Positions 8,174 through 15,917 of a stretch of 64,000 nt of DNA are shown piece by piece (position 1 is the first letter of the stretch; the number at the start of each line of letters is the position of its first letter). Position numbers and translations under genes: made by a program. The stretch covers positions 186,001-250,000 of the forward strand of contig NZ_AP025145.1 in assembly GCF_019977755.1 (NCBI RefSeq). Reading direction: 5' to 3'. A model generated the notes under the pieces. It had not been told where the DNA came from, searched no databases, and worked only from the letters and a program-made list of their open reading frames with translations. This stretch comes from Vibrio penaeicida. GTDB lineage: Bacteria; Pseudomonadota; Gammaproteobacteria; Enterobacterales; Vibrionaceae.

Positions 8174-9235
8174 ATGAAGAAGTTAATCTGCTCTCTAGCA
8201 TGTCTTATGGCATGCATTTCTACAGGCGCCTCAGCCGCCATTTCGCAACATCCCGTTATCCTTATTCACGGTTTTAATGCCGACCAGTTGAGCGAAAAAC
8301 CAAACGCTCAACAGGTGGCATTAGCGGGTGAAGAAGGTTGGCGATCGTATTGGCTTTCTCGCTCTGATGAGCGTATCGATTGGCCTTCTCATGAACGGAT
8401 CCAAGGCAAAATTGCATCAGACTATGTTTGGCCAAAACTTCAATCACTTTCTCGCAACAATACCTGCGCGAACGGCTGTATTTTTGTCACACACTCTACG
8501 GGCGATCTCATTGCACGACACATTTTGGACAACCAAAAACGCTGGCTTGAAAACGCAGGCTTAACGCCACTCAACATCATCGCAACGGTAGATTTTGCGG
8601 GTGCAGGCGGTGGTTCAGAACTAGCCGACATTGCGATTAATGCAGCAGAAGGCGGCGGTGCAGGTAATTGGACACTTAGACAAGCTCTGTCATTGTGGTT
8701 GGGCATGGTACCGACAACGGGCAATACCGGTGTCTTGAACGATTTAAAAGTGGCAAACGCGCGACAACTTTCCGCGACACCAGATAGCCGAGTCCCACGT
8801 GTACGTATTGTTGGTGACAGCTCAGATTTCTGGGGGCTTACTGCTGGCTTCTTACCAGGGCACGATGATGGTGTCGTCGCAGCGCATTCCAGTTGTGGTG
8901 CAAAATCAGCTGGCAGCTACAACAGTTGCTCTGCGTTTGTTGGGCTTAATGGCAAGCTTACTGCTCAGTCTCGTGGTGTAACCCGCTTTATGGCGCAGCA
9001 TTACCCATTGCTTATGGGTGAGGATTATTCTCACAGCTCCCTTATCGATAACAAGCACGAAGGTAAAGTGACCACGGCACGCGCCAATTTGAGTTTAAGT
9101 AATGGCAAAACCGTTACAGTTAATACAGAAGATCAGAGCTCTTGGTGGTCAAGCAGCGTGTATCGTTATGTCCAACACTCAGACTCCCAATCGATGTCTC
9201 AGTTAACGTACAACTTGCTTGAGAGCGCGCAGTAA
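8174..9235 (+). CDS. Secreted triacylglycerol lipase-like alpha/beta hydrolase
   Basis: A 353-residue exported hydrolase. Residues 1-22 are a signal peptide (MKKLICSLACLMACISTGASA). HPVILIHGFNADQ supplies the oxyanion-hole HGF. The nucleophile elbow reads THSTGDL, with threonine in the usual first glycine position of GxSxG. The DGVV segment near 8866 and the following histidines supply candidate Asp and His of the triad. Several cysteine pairs suggest disulfides in the secreted protein. No lipase foldase (LifO) gene is next to it; the following gene is not one. Secretion beyond the periplasm, probably by type II secretion, is inferred. Substrate length is unknown. Confidence 0.82.
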   Translation: MKKLICSLACLMACISTGASAAISQHPVILIHGFNADQLSEKPNAQQVALAGEEGWRSYWLSRSDERIDWPSHERIQGKIASDYVWPKLQSLSRNNTCANGCIFVTHSTGDLIARHILDNQKRWLENAGLTPLNIIATVDFAGAGGGSELADIAINAAEGGGAGNWTLRQALSLWLGMVPTTGNTGVLNDLKVANARQLSATPDSRVPRVRIVGDSSDFWGLTAGFLPGHDDGVVAAHSSCGAKSAGSYNSCSAFVGLNGKLTAQSRGVTRFMAQHYPLLMGEDYSHSSLIDNKHEGKVTTARANLSLSNGKTVTVNTEDQSSWWSSSVYRYVQHSDSQSMSQLTYNLLESAQ

Positions 9236-9271
9236 AGGTGTCTTATATTGAGTATTGCACAGCAGGTAATC

Positions 9272-9302
9272 GGGTTCTGTGATTTGGCAGAGCCCTATTT
9301 TT
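9272..9302 (+). terminator. Intrinsic terminator after the lipase gene
   Basis: GGGTTCTG (9272-9279) pairs with CAGAGCCC (9288-9295) with one G-U pair, followed by TATTTTT. Confidence 0.75.
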
Positions 9303-9327
9303 CTCTTTCTTTGACCGAGATTCATTT

Positions 9328-10485
9328 ATGAAAGTGTTTGGCTCTGCATATTTATCTGGAAATGTTTATGTAAGAAGCTTTGTCATTATTGTAGCCATTT
9401 TTCTAGTGGCCTTGGTGACGTATCTGTCGTATGACAAAGACACCATTAAGGACAGTAGCTCCGAAAAATACAGTCAACCCAAACAAGAAATGGCGGTGAA
9501 ACCTAAAGAAAACGAGGTCGAGGTGCCCCAATTTGAGCAGCCCGATCAGGCTACGGATCTCGCAGAGCAGCCTATTGAACTAGAGGCGCCAATAAAACAG
9601 CAATTCTCGTTGATAGCGAGTGCTTATAGTGAAGAGCTAAAGCACCCTGCGTACTCGCCGCCGCTTAACGATGACAACCCAATTACCCTCGATCCTAATC
9701 GATACCATAAAGTGGAATTACCTATTTTAGAGGGTAAGCACAAAGCGGCATTGAGGCTGGAACAATATCGTTATTTTTACCCGAACCCGATTCGCATCAC
9801 GATAGATTCACCACTCGAGATCCAGCAAGTATCGTTTGATTTACGGGGAGTCGAGAACGGGAAAAGCATTGCTAGCCAAACTGTTAACCGCGCAGAAGCT
9901 ACATTTAAATCGAGCGAAGATTGGCCAGAAGAAATCCGCGTAAAAGCCAAAGTCACGTTCGCACAAGGGGATGATGTTCTGACAGGCGATTTTCGCTTCT
10001 ACGTTCCAGTTGGAAAAATTACGGGCGTAGACACATTAGGTAGCGAAGGTCCCGACATGCTCATCCCTGTTCAGTTGGAAGTCAAAAAGAGCGGGACGTT
10101 TCGACTTCGGGCTAGCCTATTCTCGGCAAGCGGTCAGCCAATTGCGTCGTTACGTGCAACAAAAACGTTAGCAGAAGGCAGACAAGAAATACATTTGAAG
10201 GCGCACAGCAGTGTTTTAAAGACCAGCTCGTTAAAAAATAGTTCGTTAAAAAATAGCGCGTTAAAAAATGGGACTCAACAAGGTGGGGGCTCCGAATTCG
10301 AATTGCGTTACCTTCAATTGGAAAAACTGTCTGATTTTCCCGGTCAGAAAACAGGTTTTGGCGTTAGCGATCAACCAACGTATTCGTTAGGGTCGTTTGA
10401 CGTGTCCCAACTGAGTGATGAGCCGTATCAGCCCACAGAGCAAGAGAAAGAGCGCCTCGAATTCCTGAAAAAATTAGGGCAGTAA
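9328..10485 (+). CDS. Membrane-anchored protein of unknown function
   Basis: A 385-residue protein with one N-terminal membrane helix (about residues 16-36, VRSFVIIVAIFLVALVTYLSY). An acidic, proline-rich linker follows (about 40-95, many Glu, Gln and Pro), then a beta-rich region of about 250 residues, presumably periplasmic. Three 5-residue repeats (S-x-LKN) near residues 300-314 come from a 15-base tandem repeat. The family is not recognised; the all-helical fold and conserved motif of lipase foldases are lacking, so a chaperone role for the upstream lipase is not supported. A terminator separates it from that lipase. It ends 129 bases before the retron block. Confidence 0.7.
   Translation: MKVFGSAYLSGNVYVRSFVIIVAIFLVALVTYLSYDKDTIKDSSSEKYSQPKQEMAVKPKENEVEVPQFEQPDQATDLAEQPIELEAPIKQQFSLIASAYSEELKHPAYSPPLNDDNPITLDPNRYHKVELPILEGKHKAALRLEQYRYFYPNPIRITIDSPLEIQQVSFDLRGVENGKSIASQTVNRAEATFKSSEDWPEEIRVKAKVTFAQGDDVLTGDFRFYVPVGKITGVDTLGSEGPDMLIPVQLEVKKSGTFRLRASLFSASGQPIASLRATKTLAEGRQEIHLKAHSSVLKTSSLKNSSLKNSALKNGTQQGGGSEFELRYLQLEKLSDFPGQKTGFGVSDQPTYSLGSFDVSQLSDEPYQPTEQEKERLEFLKKLGQ
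10225..10269 (+). repeat. 15-base tandem repeat, three units, inside a gene
   Basis: Units AGCTCGTTAAAAAAT (10225-10239), AGTTCGTTAAAAAAT (10240-10254) and AGCGCGTTAAAAAAT (10255-10269) are nearly identical and keep the reading frame, encoding S-x-LKN three times. Each carries a run of six A residues and is prone to slippage. Confidence 0.9.
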
Positions 10486-10614
10486 ACACCGTTCAGTAAG
10501 CATTGAAATCTCAAAATGTGGATTCTGCCTAATTCACAGTGTGGCGTTATGTAACCAATTGATTATTTTTGATAATGTCGTCCAATACGTTTAAAGATGG
10601 GTTAGGGCGACAAC

Positions 10615-13600
10615 ATGAAATTGATAAGGAATTCGCGGCTTCGTTATCAAAAGGACAAATCCGATAAAGTCTACGAAGTGGATCTTGTCGAGCTTACATC
10701 AGGCGAGCCCTCAAGGTATTTGGTGAATTTTCGATACGGTCGAAAAGGCAGTACCCTACGAGAAGGCACCAAAACCCGAGATCCAGTTACACTTGAGCAA
10801 GCGGAAAGGCTGTTTGATAGTGTGGTTGTTTCGAAGGTAAACAAAGGCTACCAAGATCAGAATGCACTCTCGTCTTACACTTCTCTCCAACCTAAACAAC
10901 CGAACTCCGGATTTGACCACAACACGTTAATCAATCGCATTGAACAAGAATCCAGCCCTTATGAGCTGGGTCGGCAGATTTGGCGCTTGCGCCCCGTGGC
11001 GAATCCCGAAGTGGCGTCCTTGATAGCCAATAAGCTAGGCAGTGATACTTGGCAATTGGAATACGCTATTTTGTGGACACTGGGAAGAGTAGGTAGCGAA
11101 GCGAATATCGATGCCATTAAACCCTATCTATCCCATCAAGATGTTCGTCTCGCCACCATCGCATTGGAATCGCTAATTTCACTCTCGCCTAAATCTGAGC
11201 GCAAACGCATTTACGTGGAGGTCAGTGGCTTCGAACTCATTTCTGTGGAAGAGTTTGTCACTCAACTTGATGATTTTATTGCCCAAAGAACGGCGAAGGG
11301 AAGCATTAATCTGTTGTTGAAGAAAGCGTATCTTCAATCCGTTTTTGATGAAGAGATGCATCAGTCATTACGAGATGTTCTCGCCAAAATTCCATACGCC
11401 CCCAATGCCTTCCAAGGTATTCGCTACATTCTAAAAATGAGTGAATTCCGGCTGGATGCCAATATGTTTGCCGCCGCATACTATCGTTTGGAGCAAAGTA
11501 ACCCGTATTTCCAAAGAGCTTGGAAATACCATTACTCGCCTGAACATGGAAGGCTGGACATTGAGAATGAACTGTCGTCCCCAGAATCTAAACTTGCGCA
11601 CTCCCAACATACTCATAACTACCTGATTCGTCGCCAGTGGCGGGTGTTAAAGCAAATGGGGGTTAATGAAAGCCCTGATTTCGTTCGGCTTGCGACTCAG
11701 CTTTTACTTCAATTTAAAGACAGCGACGGCAAGAAGCCCAAAACGTCTGAAATTTACGAATACGACCAAAATTGGCGTCGTCACGTGAAGGCCGTGAACC
11801 ACTACGATGAATTTGCTCGTTACTCCACATTGAATGCGTTGCTGAGAAGTGAGAACCCGCGTTATAAACGAAGCGATGCGGGGTACGTTTGGAAACTGAT
11901 CCCCGATGTGGTGTTTGAAGGTCGGGGTGAAGCGTTTGCTCACCTTTGGGACCAAGTGCCTCATAACTTACTTGAGTTAGTACTAGGTAGCCAATGCGAA
12001 CCTGTATGTGATTTTGCGGTTCGGGCGCTACAAGACAACACAAGTTACACCGACGCGTTAAGTGGCGACATTTTGGTGGGCATACTGGTTCGTCCGTACA
12101 CTGCTTGCCAGAATTTCGCGCTACCACTGTTAGAAGCCTACTTAAAACGCCAGGCCTTAAGCACAGAATGTTTGATTACGTTACTCAACAGTGACGTAGA
12201 AGTCGCTCAAAATCTGGCCTTAGATCAATTAGATAAAATCCGAGACTTGTCGAAGTCAGTCGATGTATTAACCGCGCTTCTTTTGATGGGGCAACCATCA
12301 ATACACAAGTGGCTCGAAGATCGAATGAAGCGAACAGCGCTGTTTAGAAGCGCTCAGAGTGAACTGCTCATGAGCCTTGTCTTAACGCTGACTGATTCAC
12401 ACTCCGAGGGTAATTCCATTGAGACATTCGAGCATGCAGAGTGGTTATCCGAATGGCTTAATTTACATTGTAAAGATGCCATTTCAACGATCTCGTTACC
12501 ACAAATTGAATTGCTGATTTTCTCTCAACATTCACCGAATGTACTGATAGGTTGCGAATTTTTGATGGCTGTTGATGTGGAGTGGGCACAGATACCCACC
12601 ACGATTTTTGAAGTGATTGAAAACAACCGTTCTCATAAGATTCAGTCATACAGTGTCGCCTTACTGTCTAAACAAAGTGCCGAAGAGCTGGTCGACAATT
12701 TATCTTATCTACTCAAACTGCTACTCAAAAACAACCTATCACAGCGCCAAGCTGTGTTGAAAACGTTGCCCGCGACTTACCAGCGTGGAAGCCAGCACCG
12801 CCCTCTTGTTTTTGGTAAGTTGGTTGATCTTCTCCACAAGCGCGAACTCGATAGCGATTTACAGCAAATGATTATCGGCTTTATTCGCCAAGAGTTTAAA
12901 CGTGAGCTGTCGTTGAACTCTCTGGATGAAGTGATGAGTTTGGCTACTGCAACATCGACAATGGCACACGATCTTGCTTATGACGTTTTTGCCGATAGTT
13001 ATAATGCGCGTCAGTTAGAGCGAACACTCACGGCAAGCCAATGGTACTCGCTTGCCCAAAGCAGCACCTTTGCCCTTAGAGCATTAGCCATTGAACAATA
13101 CGTGAGAACACCCGCAACCTTATTGAATGCGAATGAATCGCCAGAAGAGTCGGAACCCGTATTAACGCTACTCAACAGCCAATGGCAAGATGTGCAGGAC
13201 TTTGCGTTCGAATTTTGCCGTAATCAAATGACGTCAGAGCATTGGAACCCAGAGTCGATTGTTGCCGTATGTGATAACCCTGACGAGCGAGTGCAAGCCT
13301 TCGGACGAGAGCTCTTACAACGCTTCTTTGATGAATCCGAAGGTAAACAGTACCTGCTAAAACTCAGCCAACACCCTGCCGCAAACGTCGAGCTGTTTGT
13401 TACCCAATTACTGGCACAGTACGCCGCAAATGATGAAGGTATGTTATTGGCACTGAAGCCCTATTTTGTTTCGGTGCTGAGCCGAGTTAACCGTGGTCGT
13501 GTAGCAAAAGACAGAGTATTGAAATTTTTAACCGAACAAGCGGATTGCAGCGCTCTGGTTACGGAAATGGTGTCGGATATTTTGGTACGCCAATCTTTAA

Positions 13601-13818
13601 CATCGGTTCAAAAGGACAAAGCCCAAATCCTTAAAGCCATGTTGCACTTGAAAAAGACGAATACCCACCTCGATATGCCGATTAAAGTGACTTCTCCTCC
13701 TTCAGTTATGCCTAAAGAAGGCACTATCTCTAACGAAGGCAATAAGTCTAAAGAAAGCACTTCGTCCAATGGGGGAGATTCAACACCAGAGAAGAAAGCC
13801 ACGGAGCGCGAATCATGA
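10615..13818 (+). CDS. Retron-associated WGR plus HEAT/ARM-like repeat protein
   Basis: A 1067-residue cytoplasmic protein. Residues 1-80 form a WGR-like domain with the core FRYGRKG (about 39-45), a fold that binds nucleic acid ends in PARP-type proteins. Most of the rest is helical repeats of HEAT/armadillo type, such as PEVASLIANKLGSDTWQLEYAI followed by DVRLATIALESL. The last 45 residues are a low-complexity tail rich in Ser, Lys, Gly and Glu. The stop overlaps the start of the next gene (ATGA at 13815), so the two are translationally coupled. Retrons with an ARM protein and a WH-SWIM protein are classed as type XIII, as I recall; this would be its ARM component and a candidate effector or sensor. 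The exact biochemical role is unknown. Confidence 0.85.
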   Translation: MKLIRNSRLRYQKDKSDKVYEVDLVELTSGEPSRYLVNFRYGRKGSTLREGTKTRDPVTLEQAERLFDSVVVSKVNKGYQDQNALSSYTSLQPKQPNSGFDHNTLINRIEQESSPYELGRQIWRLRPVANPEVASLIANKLGSDTWQLEYAILWTLGRVGSEANIDAIKPYLSHQDVRLATIALESLISLSPKSERKRIYVEVSGFELISVEEFVTQLDDFIAQRTAKGSINLLLKKAYLQSVFDEEMHQSLRDVLAKIPYAPNAFQGIRYILKMSEFRLDANMFAAAYYRLEQSNPYFQRAWKYHYSPEHGRLDIENELSSPESKLAHSQHTHNYLIRRQWRVLKQMGVNESPDFVRLATQLLLQFKDSDGKKPKTSEIYEYDQNWRRHVKAVNHYDEFARYSTLNALLRSENPRYKRSDAGYVWKLIPDVVFEGRGEAFAHLWDQVPHNLLELVLGSQCEPVCDFAVRALQDNTSYTDALSGDILVGILVRPYTACQNFALPLLEAYLKRQALSTECLITLLNSDVEVAQNLALDQLDKIRDLSKSVDVLTALLLMGQPSIHKWLEDRMKRTALFRSAQSELLMSLVLTLTDSHSEGNSIETFEHAEWLSEWLNLHCKDAISTISLPQIELLIFSQHSPNVLIGCEFLMAVDVEWAQIPTTIFEVIENNRSHKIQSYSVALLSKQSAEELVDNLSYLLKLLLKNNLSQRQAVLKTLPATYQRGSQHRPLVFGKLVDLLHKRELDSDLQQMIIGFIRQEFKRELSLNSLDEVMSLATATSTMAHDLAYDVFADSYNARQLERTLTASQWYSLAQSSTFALRALAIEQYVRTPATLLNANESPEESEPVLTLLNSQWQDVQDFAFEFCRNQMTSEHWNPESIVAVCDNPDERVQAFGRELLQRFFDESEGKQYLLKLSQHPAANVELFVTQLLAQYAANDEGMLLALKPYFVSVLSRVNRGRVAKDRVLKFLTEQADCSALVTEMVSDILVRQSLTSVQKDKAQILKAMLHLKKTNTHLDMPIKVTSPPSVMPKEGTISNEGNKSKESTSSNGGDSTPEKKATERES

Positions 13819-15470
13819 AAGTAAGTTATCAATATGCATCGAAAAGCCAAGTTCGCTCTGGCTCCCAATCTACGGATGTTGCTTTTTCACCTGATGCATC
13901 GAGAGCGCCTACGTTTTTCATTGGTGAAGTAAAGGAAAAACGCGCTTTCCGAGAGGCGATATCCGCCCTTCATGATGTGGTGATTTCAGACATGCGGTTT
14001 GTGCCAAGAAACCGAGACGAATACAAGATTTGGTTGGCGCAAGAAGAGGAAAGGTTACTTGCAGAATTCGTTAGCCGCCATGGAGAAGTAAAAGAAGAGT
14101 TAGAGGCGGTAAAAGCCGAACTTTCTTCGATGGGCAAAGCGTCCAGCGAGATCATGGCTCCGTTCTATAAAGCGCAAGATCAATATTTCAAATACCTATA
14201 CAAGCACGATATGGATGCTTGGTATGTGCTCGACCCAGTGATTACCGTTCACCCTGATCAGGTCTTTTTTGAGTGTTTTTCCGAAGACGAATCAAGCTAT
14301 GGAAAGCTCAGCTGCAACTACGACACCTTTGAGCACATCAGCGACAAGGAATATGGGACGACGAACATTGATTATTCCCAAGGGCTATACGACGAATTCC
14401 AAAAAATTCGTGACTATCGGAAGACGCAGCTAAAAGTCGACCCTGATGGGTTTAATGTACAGACCAGCGGCAGCGACGCCTTTGAGGAAAAGAAAATTGA
14501 TTTACCCGACTCTTGGGTAAGAGGCTTCTTGCAAGTTAGCTCCGCCATGACACTTCCGATGGTGAAATTCCGCCTACATCCGATGGATATTCACAACATT
14601 TGTGCATTACTCAAACGCAAGAAAGAACGGGTCGGTCCGCGTTCCATGCGTTTCGAGCTGATCCCAAACAAGCCCATTCAGATTGTGATGGAGCCTTGGG
14701 GGGATGTCGTCACCTGCGCACGATCTTTATACCGTGGAGAGGAAGCGCGCACTATTCGAACGTGGGGGCGTCGACGTATTTTGATTCTTGAGCGTTTGTT
14801 GCCCATCGCTGATAGCTTCGACGTTTGCTTGCTTGGCGATGGGATGCCGTCGTTTTATGTCGCGAACATGGGTGGGATGACTTTTACCTTGGGTTTATCG
14901 GGATGGAGCGCGAACGATTGGTCGGCGGCAGGGCAGTTCGATTTGTTAGCTCCAAGAGATACCGTTGACGAGCTAACTAGCCAGCGAGTCTATTTGGCGC
15001 TTCAAGAGACTCAGCAAGAGAGTGCAGCAAGTTTAGCCTCTCGGCTGGCGTTGGATGTGAGTGTGGTGAAATCGGCCTTGGCGCAATACAGTCAACTTGG
15101 GCAGGTGTTGTACGATTTATCGTTAGATGTTTATCGTCTTCGCCATCTTTACAATCAGCCCATTGCGTTAGAAGAAATACGTTTCACGAATGAACGAGAG
15201 CAAAAGGCGAACAATTTCGTTGAGGCTAACTTGGTGTCGGTTACACAGCTAAACCAAGGTTCAAAAGGCACTGAGATCATTGGGCTGACGCTTGATAACG
15301 GTAAAGAATTTCAGTCGAAGCTTCGCATCGATCAAGACCAGAGATTGGTTGAAGGTGAATGCCAGTGCCACTTTTGGCACAGTAATAAATTGAGGCAAGG
15401 ACCGTGTGAGCATATGTTAGCGCTTCGCTTACAAGCCACAAGAGAGCAACATACAGAGGTGACGGCATGA
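13815..15470 (+). CDS. Retron-associated winged-helix SWIM zinc-finger protein
   Basis: A 551-residue protein with a SWIM zinc finger near the C-terminus: C516-x-C518 and C531-x-H533 (GECQCHFW ... GPCEHM). Just before it, about residues 390-455, is a winged-helix-like segment (VYLALQETQQESAASLASRLALDVSVV...). The N-terminal part is highly charged with a coiled-coil stretch (about 70-120) and is otherwise unassigned. SWIM fingers bind DNA or protein. It overlaps the previous gene by 4 bases and precedes the retron RNA. Architecture and position match the WH-SWIM component of ARM/WH-SWIM retrons. It is probably part of the toxin-antitoxin-like effector module, which is inference. Confidence 0.85.
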   Translation: MKVSYQYASKSQVRSGSQSTDVAFSPDASRAPTFFIGEVKEKRAFREAISALHDVVISDMRFVPRNRDEYKIWLAQEEERLLAEFVSRHGEVKEELEAVKAELSSMGKASSEIMAPFYKAQDQYFKYLYKHDMDAWYVLDPVITVHPDQVFFECFSEDESSYGKLSCNYDTFEHISDKEYGTTNIDYSQGLYDEFQKIRDYRKTQLKVDPDGFNVQTSGSDAFEEKKIDLPDSWVRGFLQVSSAMTLPMVKFRLHPMDIHNICALLKRKKERVGPRSMRFELIPNKPIQIVMEPWGDVVTCARSLYRGEEARTIRTWGRRRILILERLLPIADSFDVCLLGDGMPSFYVANMGGMTFTLGLSGWSANDWSAAGQFDLLAPRDTVDELTSQRVYLALQETQQESAASLASRLALDVSVVKSALAQYSQLGQVLYDLSLDVYRLRHLYNQPIALEEIRFTNEREQKANNFVEANLVSVTQLNQGSKGTEIIGLTLDNGKEFQSKLRIDQDQRLVEGECQCHFWHSNKLRQGPCEHMLALRLQATREQHTEVTA

Positions 15471-15544
15471 TAGTTACCTCCCTCTCAAAATTCAGTTCTG
15501 TCTCAACTTTTTTACTTGCAGAACAAAGAACTAGCAATACAATA

Positions 15545-15780
15545 GAACACTACAGCAGCGCGGCAGAAGAACCTTGCATCTCGAATGGTGGATCACCATT
15601 CAGGTATAAAGACTGCCCACGCATCACTGATGCTATCTTTACTGAGCCGTACAGTCACCTATACCGCTATTGCGGTGTGACTTCACAGAAGTCAATGAGC
15701 GGTATAGGTAACGTACGGCATCGAGTTGATAGCCTCAGTACTAAGAACTCTTCGAAGGAATATCTTGTCGCGCTGCGTTC
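15545..15780 (+). ncRNA. Candidate retron msr-msd RNA
   Basis: The 447-base gap before the RT gene holds a layout like a retron RNA. Outer inverted repeat (a1/a2): GCAGCGCG 15555-15562 with CGCGCTGC 15769-15776, extended inward by GC, AU and GU pairs to 15566/15765. The msr hairpins are GAATGGTG-GAT-CACCATTC at 15583-15601 and GCATC-ACT-GATGC at 15621-15633. The long msd hairpin is 15640-15740, with stacked stems TACTGAG/CTCAGTA (15640-15646/15734-15740), CCGTAC/GTACGG (15647-15652/15713-15718), a 12-bp ACCTATACCGCT/AGCGGTATAGGT (15657-15668/15698-15709) and TGACTTC-ACA-GAAGTCA (15678-15694). The branching guanosine is not assigned with certainty, and other a1/a2 pairings upstream are possible. 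Confidence 0.82.
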
Positions 15781-15917
15781 CTTTTTTCGTTTCCCCGAAC
15801 TTTGCTTAAAGATGTTCCGTTTAGGCACACCCCATCTAAAAATAAAGCTGAAACAGCCGCTTTCACAGACTTATATGTTGCGCGCCACCCTAGGATTCAC
15901 GGCTGAGGAGGTGGCTT

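Noticed and set aside
9328..10485. Lipase foldase (LifO) for the upstream lipase
   Set aside because: It is next to the lipase and has an N-terminal anchor, but the body looks beta-rich and the foldase motif is absent.
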